A stretch of DNA of 64,000 nucleotides from Moritella sp. F3. Its GTDB lineage: Bacteria > Pseudomonadota > Gammaproteobacteria > Enterobacterales > Moritellaceae. Location: positions 1-64,000 of the forward strand of contig NZ_BLRL01000006.1 of assembly GCF_015082335.1 (NCBI RefSeq), read 5' to 3'. Within the stretch, counting starts at the first letter, position 1, and every line of letters starts with the position of its first letter. A program made the position numbers and the translations under genes. Shown here one piece after another: positions 34,533-43,095 of this stretch. The notes under the pieces are model-generated. The model had not been told where the DNA came from and did not search any database. It was given only the letters and a program-made list of their open reading frames with translations.

Positions 34533-35027
34533 TTAAGCAGCTCCAATGCAGTTTAAAAGTCTACTGTATTCATTTTCAGGAAAGATTACTGGGTCTATGC
34601 ACCACGGATGGTTTAGTAAAAATTCCAAATCATCCGTATCATTCACTTCATAATCGCCTTTACCTTTAGTGTAAAACCATAACGTACTACATTGGTATTC
34701 ACTTGGAGTATGTTCCTGACTACCAAAATCATCGAAGTGTTCCCATCGGTAATCACCTGTAGCTAACCAAACGCCTTTGTGGATTTCAGTTAAACCATTA
34801 GCCTGTGCCTGTTGGAACAATTTAATTGCATCATAAGGCTGACCGTCGTGGTCTAATACCCTCTTAGCTTTAGTTGATTGATCATTTACTTCCAATTCAC
34901 TAATTCGTTTTTCGTATGACGCGATGTCAGCTTTACAGTTAAGAACATAGCCCTCGTTCAAGCCTTCCATTTTGAGGGTGACCTTCAATAGGCGTATGTT
35001 TTCTTTAAGTTGGTCAATATGATTCAT
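34533..35027 (-). CDS. Unknown 164-aa protein, first gene after leader m1
   Basis: A soluble protein: an N-terminal coiled-coil-like segment (about residues 1-45) is followed by a Trp/Tyr-rich part with GVWLATGDYRWEHFDDFG. AAGGAT precedes the ATG. The long leader m1 lies directly upstream. No family recognised. Confidence 0.72.
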   Translation of the reverse strand: MNHIDQLKENIRLLKVTLKMEGLNEGYVLNCKADIASYEKRISELEVNDQSTKAKRVLDHDGQPYDAIKLFQQAQANGLTEIHKGVWLATGDYRWEHFDDFGSQEHTPSEYQCSTLWFYTKGKGDYEVNDTDDLEFLLNHPWCIDPVIFPENEYSRLLNCIGAA

Positions 35028-35350
35028 TAGGAATATCCTTGGATTGTAAGTGAGGCAGTAACAATGTTACTCGCTAGAAAATGCCTGGGTCTAGCTATCG
35101 ATGTTTGAAGTTCAAACACGCGAATAGAGATGGACATTCTTAATAAGAAAGTTCATTTCTATTCTAATGAATATATCGATGCGGCGGTTCTTATTCGGAT
35201 GTAAAGCAAACGTAATACTGGAGTAAGTATTAGTGCATTCGTGTTGGGATTAAGACTAAGTAAGGCTGTTATTTGAAAGTGAGGGTTTTTTAAAGTCCAC
35301 AAAACCCTTGGACTGAACCTTTATATTAATTCAGTGTATTTTAATTGCAA
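35028..35350 (-). promoter_or_regulatory. Leader m1: promoter plus two RNA pseudoknots
   Basis: Read on the minus strand: TTGCAA (35345-35350) - 16 nt - TAATAT (35323-35328). The distal pseudoknot has stem AGTCC/GGACT (35310-35314, 35294-35298), with AGGGT (35304-35308) pairing to ACCCT (35282-35286). The proximal one has stem GCTAG/CTAGC (35091-35095, 35073-35077), AGGCA (35082-35086) pairing to TGCCT (35053-35057), and inner hairpin GTAAC/GTTAC. The stretch up to 35434 also holds the end of the preceding operon. Confidence 0.72.
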
Positions 35351-35434
35351 CTACTGATTGGAGTAATAGTGAAAGGCTCCAGAAAGTGCTTCTATGTTGT
35401 GTCAGGACGACACTAATGCCGACCTGATGATTAT

Positions 35435-35710
35435 CTAACTATTACTGACTGCTTGCTGCAATTCAGTGAAAGAGGTTAAGAACTGACTTGATGCTTGCTT
35501 TAGTTCATCAATTTTCACTTGTTGTGATGTAAATACAACCCGTGAAAACTCAATTAGATCAAGCGTAGATTCATCAATCAATTTTAATGGCTCTCCGCGA
35601 AACCCATTTATTTTGTTATCCAAATCAATTTTAAGACTTCTCTTTAAGAGTCGTTTTAATTTCTCAGGATATCTTTGTAGCTGATTTACGTCTGCAGTAG
35701 ATAGCTTCAT
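35435..35710 (-). CDS. Unknown 91-aa protein
   Basis: A helical protein, overlapping the small membrane gene upstream by 4 bp (ATGA). It is the last gene of the operon behind leader m2. No family recognised. Confidence 0.65.
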   Translation of the reverse strand: MKLSTADVNQLQRYPEKLKRLLKRSLKIDLDNKINGFRGEPLKLIDESTLDLIEFSRVVFTSQQVKIDELKQASSQFLTSFTELQQAVSNS

Positions 35711-35898
35711 GGTTTAATGCCTTTAGTTATGCCTAGCTTGCCCAACAATACTGCAATGAGGATGACTGAAGTTTCTCTACCAAGATAACCATATAGAGTG
35801 ATCTCGTAAGTGGATGTATATTCCATTAATAGAGACACGCACGTTGTAATCAACAAAAATAATATAAACTTTATTTTGTTTGATTGAGATAAGTTCAT
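35707..35898 (-). CDS. Small two-helix membrane protein
   Basis: A 63-aa protein from ATG 35898, preferred because AAGGTGG lies 6 nt upstream; GTG 35907 is also in frame. Hydrophobic segments cover about residues 9-27 and 40-55. Coupled to the gene downstream. Small membrane proteins before a soluble partner may suggest a holin-like or toxin-like arrangement, but nothing specific supports that. Confidence 0.6.
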   Translation of the reverse strand: MNLSQSNKIKFILFLLITTCVSLLMEYTSTYEITLYGYLGRETSVILIAVLLGKLGITKGIKP

Positions 35899-35908
35899 AT
35901 TAGCCACC

Positions 35909-36253
35909 TTATAGATTGCAGTGATTTTCTTTGAGCCAATTCAAGGCAGCGTTACCTTCAACTAATGAGTTTAGGATATTACCTAAATCACCTAAACCAT
36001 TAGCGTTGAGTAAATCTACTGCTTGATTAAATTTAACTTCATCAGATGAAATCTCACTAACTGAACTGGTGATGTAGTCTTCGATTTTGCCAAACGCGTC
36101 ATCGCATATGTCTTGCATACTAGGTTCATTTAAAATTTGAAGTACAATTTCGTCAGGGTTAGAAATGAGAACCGCGATATCTGACTTTGCTGTCACGATA
36201 TTGGTATCTGGATTGGATGTATCAGTTTTATTTTGAATTGTTGTATTTGTCAT
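35909..36253 (-). CDS. Unknown 114-aa acidic protein, first gene after leader m2
   Basis: A soluble, acidic protein with Thr/Asn/Asp-rich N-terminus. TAGGAA precedes the ATG. Leader m2 lies directly upstream. No family recognised. Confidence 0.7.
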   Translation of the reverse strand: MTNTTIQNKTDTSNPDTNIVTAKSDIAVLISNPDEIVLQILNEPSMQDICDDAFGKIEDYITSSVSEISSDEVKFNQAVDLLNANGLGDLGNILNSLVEGNAALNWLKENHCNL

Positions 36254-36543
36254 AGTGGTTCCTAAAATTGGATAGTTGTAAGTGAGGCAGCAACGATGTT
36301 GCTTGCTAGATAAAAGCCTAAGGTCTAGCTATCTGTGTTTGAGATCAAACACGAGAACAGGTATGTACGCTCTTAATGAGTGCTCATATCTTTTCCGGTG
36401 AATTAGTTTGTGAAGTTCTTTAAAGATACTGCTCGTGAAGCTGAAATCATTCAGAGAATGGCATAAATTGGAAGTGAGGGCTTTTAAAGTCAACTAAACC
36501 CTTTGACTGCTACATATTTTAAATTAATTCACTTTGATTGCAA
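36254..36543 (-). promoter_or_regulatory. Leader m2: promoter plus two RNA pseudoknots
   Basis: Minus strand: TTGCAA (36538-36543) - 16 nt - TAAAAT (36516-36521). The distal pseudoknot has stem AGTC/GACT (36505-36508, 36488-36491), with AGGG pairing to CCCT (36499-36502, 36477-36480). The proximal one has stem GCTAG/CTAGC (36325-36329, 36305-36309), AGGC pairing to GCCT (36316-36319, 36285-36288), and inner hairpin GCAAC/GTTGC. That hairpin is a compensated variant of GTAAC/GTTAC in m1. Confidence 0.72.
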
Positions 36544-36587
36544 TAGCTGGTGTAACGCTGAAGTTGTACATTGTGATTAAACTGAAA

Positions 36588-36610
36588 GCAGGGTGATGTT
36601 GTCACCCTGC
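36588..36610 (-). terminator. Hairpin after the 82-aa gene
   Basis: A perfect 9-bp stem GCAGGGTGA / TCACCCTGC with a 5-nt loop, 22 bp after the stop of the leftward gene. Only a short T run follows on the minus strand. Confidence 0.65.
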
Positions 36611-36631
36611 TAAATTTTTAAACTCTACTTG

Positions 36632-36880
36632 TTATGTAGTATGTAATTGGAACTCAATATCGACCTTTCTAGCAAGAGTTTTACACTCTACATTTGAAAG
36701 TATAAGTTCGTCTTCATCAAAAGTACCAAACTGGATTTCAGAAAATCCAAGCCAGAATTCTTTGCAGTTGAATGATAATGAAACACCGGTTGTTTTAAGT
36801 TCAATTTCATCGGCTTTATAGCCATCTAATACAATGGACTTACTACTATTACACAGTAATACGAACTGTTCTTCATCCAT
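36632..36880 (-). CDS. Unknown 82-aa acidic protein
   Basis: A beta-rich acidic protein following the 134-aa gene after 27 bp, with AAGGGG before the ATG. No family recognised. The pair forms the third leftward operon. Confidence 0.68.
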   Translation of the reverse strand: MDEEQFVLLCNSSKSIVLDGYKADEIELKTTGVSLSFNCKEFWLGFSEIQFGTFDEDELILSNVECKTLARKVDIEFQLHTT

Positions 36881-36907
36881 GGGTAATACCCCTTGAGATT
36901 ATGGTGT

Positions 36908-37312
36908 TTATTTGGAAACAGGTTGGCAGATGTTTTTCGATAACTGCTTAAGCTGATCATTTGTCAAAAATAATATAAATTCTTCAAATTCAAACACGAC
37001 ATCATTGAACTCAAAATCCATTGGCATGGCTTGGTAATCACGAACAGAGTCATGACAAACTTCATATAATGCTGTTTGGAACGCATTGAAATCGAAGTCT
37101 GCTGGATTATCATCTGACTTTAAATCGACACTTGTAGATTTATATCCTTGTAACGCATTTTGAAGTTCGTAAGCAACCGAGTCAACAGTTGCCAAGGTGC
37201 ATTCACTGCCACTCATCGCTATCAAGCGGCCGTTGACGAATAGTGCATTACATCTCTCGTTATTCTTCTCGTTATTAATTTCTAATTTTGAGATTGTTAG
37301 TGAGTCATTCAT
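36908..37312 (-). CDS. Unknown 134-aa acidic protein, first gene after leader m3
   Basis: A soluble acidic protein with a central DNPADFDFNAF segment and a basic tail. TTAGGAAA precedes the ATG. No family recognised. Leader m3 lies upstream. Confidence 0.7.
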   Translation of the reverse strand: MNDSLTISKLEINNEKNNERCNALFVNGRLIAMSGSECTLATVDSVAYELQNALQGYKSTSVDLKSDDNPADFDFNAFQTALYEVCHDSVRDYQAMPMDFEFNDVVFEFEEFILFLTNDQLKQLSKNICQPVSK

Positions 37313-37561
37313 AGGTTTTTCCTAAGTTGTAAGTAAGGCAGCAACAATGTTGCTCGCTAGAAAAATGCCTGGGCACTAGCTATCGATGTTAGAAGTTTGA
37401 AGTTCAAACACACGAATAGAGATACACTCTCTTAATAAGAAAGTTCATGTCAATTCAGATGATTTGATTTAGGTGGTTTGCATTTGGAAGTGAGGGCTTT
37501 TTAAAGTCGAATTACCCTTGGACTTATGCCTTAATCATAAATTAATTTTGGCTCGTTGCAA
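37313..37561 (-). promoter_or_regulatory. Leader m3: promoter plus two RNA pseudoknots
   Basis: Minus strand: TTGCAA (37556-37561) - 16 nt - TATGAT (37534-37539). The distal pseudoknot has stem AGTC/GACT (37521-37524, 37505-37508), with AGGG pairing to CCCT (37515-37518, 37493-37496). The proximal one has stem GCTAG/CTAGC (37376-37380, 37556 side at 37356-37360), AGGCA (37366-37370) pairing to TGCCT (37336-37340), and inner hairpin GCAAC/GTTGC. The csf operon promoter lies back to back with it. Confidence 0.72.
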
Positions 37562-37633
37562 TAAGTAAATTAGTTAATACCGGTACTTAGGTGAATTAAT
37601 CTATTTAAATCAATTGCATTATTTCAGAAATGC

Positions 37634-37683
37634 CTTAAAGTATTTTATTGAAATAAGTTATAGTTGTTATACAAATCGGAAAG
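37634..37683 (+). promoter_or_regulatory. Candidate csf operon promoter
   Basis: TTAAAG - 17 nt - TTATAG (about 37636-37664) precedes csf1, and AAAGG (37679-37683) is the ribosome-binding site. The elements are only moderately close to consensus. Confidence 0.4.
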
Positions 37684-37692
37684 GTTAATGCA

Positions 37693-38481
37693 ATGGACCC
37701 AATTGATTATTTATGGAAAAGACTTACTGAGCCTCTGGGTGATGAGATGGTCTTGCAGGAAACTAATGGCGATGACGTAACGTGTTATTGCTGTGACCGG
37801 AAATCAAAATACTGGGCAACTGATTCATACGTTAACCGTCAAGACAGTTACCTTAAAATGGACGTGCCGGTGTGTGCGCCATGCAACGCGTTATTTCTAG
37901 GAACGCAAAGACTTGGTATTGAAAAGGGGACACCTGAAAAACCCGCAGGTTTCGGTAAACTCGGCATGTTAGCTGGGTGTGGTTTAATTGTGACTGCAAA
38001 AGAAAGTATCATTCTAACCAATCCAGGTTGGCATAAGCGTATCTCTTATTCTGATAACGTGTTGTGTCGTTTAGAGATGGTTTCCGGTAAAAGTGCGTTT
38101 GAATACACAGTCGCGCTAATTAAAGAATTGGAACCTGCAGACTTTCCCGTTATATACATTTCAGATTTAGGGCGTAAAAAGGCTGAACTGGTTAAAAACC
38201 TTATTTTGACGTCAGATAGCAAAGTGCTTATATCGTGCTCTGCGAATGGCGCAGCGCGAATCGATCTTGAACTACTGGATGAATTACAAACATTCGCGGT
38301 CAATGACAAAAAATCGTGGACCAAATTTAAAAAGTTTATCAATGATGCTTCGAATGGACGGATCTCTCCTAGCGATGAAAAACTACAAGAGTTTATGGCT
38401 AGCTCGCCGGAGTCTTTACGTCTAGCGCGACTTCTGCCTGCAGACCCACATGAGAAATTATCGTTAATGAGGATTGTGTAA
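37693..38481 (+). CDS. csf1: Csf1 (type IV-A Cas8-like subunit)
   Basis: A 262-aa protein with a zinc-finger-like set of cysteines: CYCC near residues 32-35 and CAPC near 56-59. This is the hallmark of Csf1, the small large-subunit equivalent of type IV effector complexes. It would sit in the Csf ribonucleoprotein together with Csf2, Csf3 and Csf5 around the crRNA. It is the first gene of a five-gene csf operon. The cysteines plus operon context make the call; overall sequence similarity was not tested. Confidence 0.82.
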   Translation: MDPIDYLWKRLTEPLGDEMVLQETNGDDVTCYCCDRKSKYWATDSYVNRQDSYLKMDVPVCAPCNALFLGTQRLGIEKGTPEKPAGFGKLGMLAGCGLIVTAKESIILTNPGWHKRISYSDNVLCRLEMVSGKSAFEYTVALIKELEPADFPVIYISDLGRKKAELVKNLILTSDSKVLISCSANGAARIDLELLDELQTFAVNDKKSWTKFKKFINDASNGRISPSDEKLQEFMASSPESLRLARLLPADPHEKLSLMRIV

Positions 38482-38482
38482 C

Positions 38483-39064
38483 ATGTTATATGAATACATT
38501 TTAAATTCTGACTTAGATCCCAATGCTGTTTACAACTTACACCAAAAGGTCATGGATCACTATACGGCTGGTGGTGATGCGATAGTAGAAAGTGGAGGTA
38601 ATAAGCGTCCCATCTGGCGCTCAATGCCTAATGAAAATGGTTGTATGTTGCTAGTGAGATCATTGGCTAAACCTTTATCTGAAACCCCGAGTATTTCATC
38701 TCGGGAACTACTACATACACTCAATGATGAAGTAAGATTTAACGTCCGACTGAGTTTATCTGAACGCAAGCCTGTTTTTGATGACAATAATGTGAAAATC
38801 AAAACCACTGAAAAGATAGTGCATAGAGATAATGTTCATCGGTGGCTATCTGATCTTCTATTCAAACATGGTCTGGAATTAGAAAATTGTTCGTTAATAT
38901 CAGAATGCAAAATTCCGATGAAAAAAAAGAAATACTACATAATCGCAGCAGACTTTGTCTTCAATGCCAAAATTGTTGATCTTGAAAAGTTTGAGTATGC
39001 GTATAAATACGGGATCGGGCGCCAGAAAGCTTTCGGGTTTGGATTATTACTTGGAGGCAAGTAA
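38483..39064 (+). CDS. csf5: Csf5/Cas6-like crRNA endonuclease
   Basis: A 193-aa RAMP-fold protein from ATG 38483 (AGGA upstream, 1 bp after the csf1 stop). The C-terminal glycine-rich loop GIGRQKAFGFGLLLGG is typical of Cas6e/Csf5, which cuts the repeat hairpin and stays bound to the crRNA. 'HRDNVHRWLSDLL' contains histidines that could be catalytic. Its stop overlaps the dinG start by 1 bp. Confidence 0.85.
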   Translation: MLYEYILNSDLDPNAVYNLHQKVMDHYTAGGDAIVESGGNKRPIWRSMPNENGCMLLVRSLAKPLSETPSISSRELLHTLNDEVRFNVRLSLSERKPVFDDNNVKIKTTEKIVHRDNVHRWLSDLLFKHGLELENCSLISECKIPMKKKKYYIIAADFVFNAKIVDLEKFEYAYKYGIGRQKAFGFGLLLGGK

Positions 39065-41169
39065 TGAAGTCAAAATTAATCGAGTTGGTAGATCTGGTAT
39101 TTTCACCTGCAGGTATTTTGGTTACTCAAATGGGAATGGAGTATCGTTTTGAACAGCATCGTTATGCTTTAAATGTCTGCGCTTGGTTAACTGCAGATGT
39201 TGGTAATCCAATAGCACCTCCTGTTGCTTTGCTTGAGGGTGAAACAGGTATCGGTAAATCACTTGCCTATACGTTACCATTGATCATGCACTTATCATTG
39301 ACTGGCAAACGTGCTCTTATTTCAACGTATACGGTAAACTTAATCCACCAGCTGACGCATGACCTTAATTTTATAAAAACAATCATGCAGCAATTGTCAT
39401 TACCAATGATATCGGTGAGTCAACGCCTTGGTGTAACGCAATACGCTTCACCATCTATCATTGACCAGTTAGCTAGCGAATTGTCTAATGAAGTTATCAG
39501 TACTCAATTAACGGACTGGGCAGAGAAAATACGGACGTCTTATGGGCTTCATATTTACACTAGCTGGTGGCATGAAAATATCAATCTCGATTTTGATGGT
39601 TTAGGTTCCGTCAATTTCAGCTTGAGTGATACAAGTGTTGAGGATGATTTTCACTGGTACTGTCATGATTGCGAGCAGTCCCAAATAGCTCAGTTAGTTT
39701 TGACATCACACGCAGTTACCGTTTTAGTCAGTAAAGGCATGTCACTACTTAAAGCAGAACTAAAACCGTTTGATTATTTGATAGCGGATGAAGCAGACCA
39801 ATTAGGTGCTGTGGCTGAGAGTTTGAGTGAACATCGAATGCAACCCACACGGATGATTGCATCTCTTAATCAGAGTAATGATGAAGTTAAATTTCCGAAA
39901 AAAGCACTAAAAAAAGCAACCGATGCTTTAAACGAATTTCAGTCATTTTTAGATGAGTTAGGCCAAACAAGTTTTGCGAATAAAGATCATGTGATTGTTG
40001 ATAGCATGGTAAGTGAAACCAAAGACTTGTTAGCTAAAAAATCAAAGTTACTAGTAGCAACACTTAATCCGATTCTCGTTAAAGTGAAAGAGTCACAGAA
40101 AGCTGTTGTAATGGCTGAAAAATTAGAAACCTTTTGTGTAAGCTTAGTGCAAATGGCTACGCATTCAGAGAATGCCCCACAGAAATGTATCGCGTGGTCG
40201 AAGATACACCGCCGAGCTTCATTAGCGGCCAGTAACCCTTTTGCTGGTTTAAGTATTAGCCGATGGATTAATGGTATCAGTGAACTTCAACAACCTGTAC
40301 GTATGTTACTAACTAGTGGTACGCTTTCTATCAGTAAAAAATTGGGTATTGAACGGTATAATAGCTTGCGTATTCAACTTGGTATCGCACAAGACCAAAT
40401 TGGTTTGCATGATCGTCACTCACCAAACAACTATGGGTCAATCAAGTTCGTACTGGCTGATGAAACAACACCTAACCCCTTTGTTGGACGTGATCGTGAA
40501 AGAGGGACCTCAGATGATGCTTCGTATAATGATGGGTGGTTAAATTATGTTGTCGACATGCTAGTGTATAGCATGAAGTCAGGCCGTACACTATGCCTCT
40601 GCCCATCATATAAAGAAGTGGCCGAACTTGCAGATCGAGTTACTGGTGCTGCAGATATTGGTTTCCATTTGCCTGGTCGTAGTTTAGTCGACTTAATGAA
40701 TCAGCTACAACGTGGTGACATCAAGGCCATTGTTAGCCCAAGTGCATGGGAAGGCGTCAGTATCAGATATGCTGATGGTAGCCAACTTTTAGAATGCATC
40801 ATGGCAACAAGATTACCTACAGCCGTTCCCGATGGTGCCGTGGAAGCTATATTCATTGCAGCTTATGCTGAGCGTGGTTATTCACCTGAGAGCGCCAAAG
40901 CTGCGCTTCATTCCAAAAACAGAGATATAGCACTTAGACGTTTTAAGCAGGGATTGATTGGTCGAGGTGTTAGAGCCATTGATGATTCAATCATAGCGTT
41001 GGTTGCTGACCCTCGTGTAGGGTTAAATGCTAGATACAAGCTTGATGGGGTGATCCCAGAACGCTTCTTTAACGATTATAGTAACGCGGATACATTCTGC
41101 AGTAGTACTTGCGAAACTAATATTACAAATCATAATCAAAGAAATCAGGAGGTATTACTTTGGTTTTAA
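39064..41169 (+). CDS. csf4: Csf4 (DinG-family helicase of type IV-A CRISPR)
   Basis: A 701-aa superfamily 2 helicase. Walker A GETGIGKS at residues 59-66; DEAD box at 242-245; C-terminal helicase motifs including 'AWEGVSIRYADGSQLLECI' and ATRLP. The presence of DinG defines subtype IV-A; it acts with the Csf complex in interference, usually against plasmids. The four cysteines of the DinG/XPD iron-sulphur cluster are not evident: only a CHDC pair appears near residue 200. It overlaps csf3 by 10 bp. Confidence 0.9.
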   Translation: MKSKLIELVDLVFSPAGILVTQMGMEYRFEQHRYALNVCAWLTADVGNPIAPPVALLEGETGIGKSLAYTLPLIMHLSLTGKRALISTYTVNLIHQLTHDLNFIKTIMQQLSLPMISVSQRLGVTQYASPSIIDQLASELSNEVISTQLTDWAEKIRTSYGLHIYTSWWHENINLDFDGLGSVNFSLSDTSVEDDFHWYCHDCEQSQIAQLVLTSHAVTVLVSKGMSLLKAELKPFDYLIADEADQLGAVAESLSEHRMQPTRMIASLNQSNDEVKFPKKALKKATDALNEFQSFLDELGQTSFANKDHVIVDSMVSETKDLLAKKSKLLVATLNPILVKVKESQKAVVMAEKLETFCVSLVQMATHSENAPQKCIAWSKIHRRASLAASNPFAGLSISRWINGISELQQPVRMLLTSGTLSISKKLGIERYNSLRIQLGIAQDQIGLHDRHSPNNYGSIKFVLADETTPNPFVGRDRERGTSDDASYNDGWLNYVVDMLVYSMKSGRTLCLCPSYKEVAELADRVTGAADIGFHLPGRSLVDLMNQLQRGDIKAIVSPSAWEGVSIRYADGSQLLECIMATRLPTAVPDGAVEAIFIAAYAERGYSPESAKAALHSKNRDIALRRFKQGLIGRGVRAIDDSIIALVADPRVGLNARYKLDGVIPERFFNDYSNADTFCSSTCETNITNHNQRNQEVLLWF

Positions 41170-41900
41170 ATAACTTTAAACCTTTCGAACTGATGTTTGA
41201 GGTGGGATCTCCAATCATACTGGGTCGCCATCCTATTCATCTTGATGGTTTACTATCAAATTTGTGCTACAAGCACACGGGTTGCCCACAAGAAGCACTG
41301 ACCATGTTGAAAGAACTATTAACTTGGGATGGTGAACATCAAATATATCATGCGAGTGCAATGGCATTTGGTGTACATGCGGAGCAGGGGATCAGTGCTA
41401 CAACGCGTAACTATGTTGGTAACATGAAATCAGGTAAGCAATTGCGTGATGATCTTATTGCGCCGACAAAAGTAACAAAGCAAGGTGTTAGCAGTTACCG
41501 CAAATTGCAAATACTGGGTGGACCTGAGCGTAACCGTTTAAATAAGCATGCTGCTTATCACTCACCGTATGTAATTTTCCATGGCGTTGGCGATATAACC
41601 AAAATTGAAGCACTTGTTCGTTTTTATTGTACACGTCTTGGTGTTAATGCAAATTCGGGCTCAGGTACGATTAAAAGCTTTAGCATTCGAGCAATTGAGA
41701 CTGACCTGTCATTGATTGATGGTACAGGTACCCATGCTCGCAATATGCCTGTTGCTTTATTAAAACAAAAAACAGGTCAGGTTTTAGTTGGAACTAAGAT
41801 GCCCGTTGCAGCTCCTTATTGGCGCGGCCATGACAACTACACTGAAACAATGGCCATAGCTGTTCCGCGGGTTCGTCGATTGTTAGTAAATGACTTTTAG
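41160..41900 (+). CDS. csf3: Csf3 (Cas5-like)
   Basis: A 246-aa RAMP-type protein starting with TTG 41160 after GGAGG. The N-terminal 'GRHPIHLDGLLSNLCYK' is typical of Csf3/Cas5-type subunits, which bind the 5' handle of the crRNA. It overlaps csf4 by 10 bp and precedes csf2 by 42 bp. Confidence 0.82.
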   Translation: MVLNNFKPFELMFEVGSPIILGRHPIHLDGLLSNLCYKHTGCPQEALTMLKELLTWDGEHQIYHASAMAFGVHAEQGISATTRNYVGNMKSGKQLRDDLIAPTKVTKQGVSSYRKLQILGGPERNRLNKHAAYHSPYVIFHGVGDITKIEALVRFYCTRLGVNANSGSGTIKSFSIRAIETDLSLIDGTGTHARNMPVALLKQKTGQVLVGTKMPVAAPYWRGHDNYTETMAIAVPRVRRLLVNDF

Positions 41901-41942
41901 TATTTATTTAAAAACCAATTTGTAAAAAGGATTTCCATTATT

Positions 41943-43064
41943 ATGAATAATACATCTCGCCAACCTATCTACTTTCGTGGTCACACAATTGCTGAAAGCG
42001 CGTTAGCTACATCACGTCCAGATGATAATTTCTTTAGCCCAAGTGGCTCAAAAGACATGCCACGGTTACCACGCTTAGGTCCTAAAACAGATGCGTCACC
42101 CGTTTTTTATCCTGGCACTCAACTACGACACTTAATGAGAGAGGCATTTTTAGAGATCAGCATTCAGGCGAATGAAGGTAACCCGCTTCCACTAGAAGAA
42201 CATTTCATGATGATTCAGGGTGTTCCAATTGGTGCCTTAGCTAAAGAATTAAGCGGAAAAGACATGAGCGGAGTGATAGAGCGCGAAGACGGGCTCCGTG
42301 CTACTAATCCACTTATTTCACTTGGTGGGTACTGGAAGTTTGCTGGTACACTTGGTGTTGATGACTGGCTACCGGTAACTAATGGCGAAGCTGTTCACTA
42401 TGTACATTCTAAGATGCGTGCTTTACCACATCAACGTAACCCAAATCTAGTTGATTATCTGAATGAGAGTGATGTGGATAGAATTACACGGATCATGCTT
42501 GAAGATGGTGAGATTGCACGTAAAGTCCGTGCTTTAAATGATCAAATCAAAGTTCTAAAGAAAGGTTATCACGACTTGAGTAAAGCCAAACAAAAAGAAA
42601 TTGGTGATCAAATTAACGTAATTGAGGCGGAAGTTGCCGCGATTAAAGATGCGAAAGAAGGACCTACGGAAACATTAGTAAGACCGGTAGAAGGATATGA
42701 AGCAATTATCCCTCAAACGCGTCTACGTAGTGGCATGAGTGTTGACCGTTGCAGTAAAATGGAACTAGGATTTGTTTTGTATGCATTGCGCCACATTGCT
42801 AGAAAACCTTATGTTGGTGCTCACTTTGCTGATAACAAAGGTGAGTTTTCATTGAATTGGGAAGTTAATACCTGGGGCAAGAACCGTCCAGTTCCTGAGA
42901 AATTAGGTCGAGTGGAAGTGGGGTTATTACGGTTTGATATTTCAGAGGAAGGCGAAGATAAAGTTTTAACTAATGCTTTAGCGTTAGCAGAAAAAGCGAT
43001 ACGATCACCGAAAGATTACGGACTAGATTTTTCTGTGTTCGACCCGACATACATCAAAAAATAA
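41943..43064 (+). CDS. csf2: Csf2 (Cas7-like backbone)
   Basis: A 373-aa protein that forms the backbone of the type IV complex on the crRNA. 'YPGTQLRHLMREAFLEI' and the G-rich end region fit Csf2. A Lys/Glu-rich helical insert lies near residues 205-240. The array begins 31 bp after the stop. Confidence 0.85.
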   Translation: MNNTSRQPIYFRGHTIAESALATSRPDDNFFSPSGSKDMPRLPRLGPKTDASPVFYPGTQLRHLMREAFLEISIQANEGNPLPLEEHFMMIQGVPIGALAKELSGKDMSGVIEREDGLRATNPLISLGGYWKFAGTLGVDDWLPVTNGEAVHYVHSKMRALPHQRNPNLVDYLNESDVDRITRIMLEDGEIARKVRALNDQIKVLKKGYHDLSKAKQKEIGDQINVIEAEVAAIKDAKEGPTETLVRPVEGYEAIIPQTRLRSGMSVDRCSKMELGFVLYALRHIARKPYVGAHFADNKGEFSLNWEVNTWGKNRPVPEKLGRVEVGLLRFDISEEGEDKVLTNALALAEKAIRSPKDYGLDFSVFDPTYIKK

Positions 43065-43095
43065 TTTGTTTACCCTATGTTCTATCTGCATAGGG

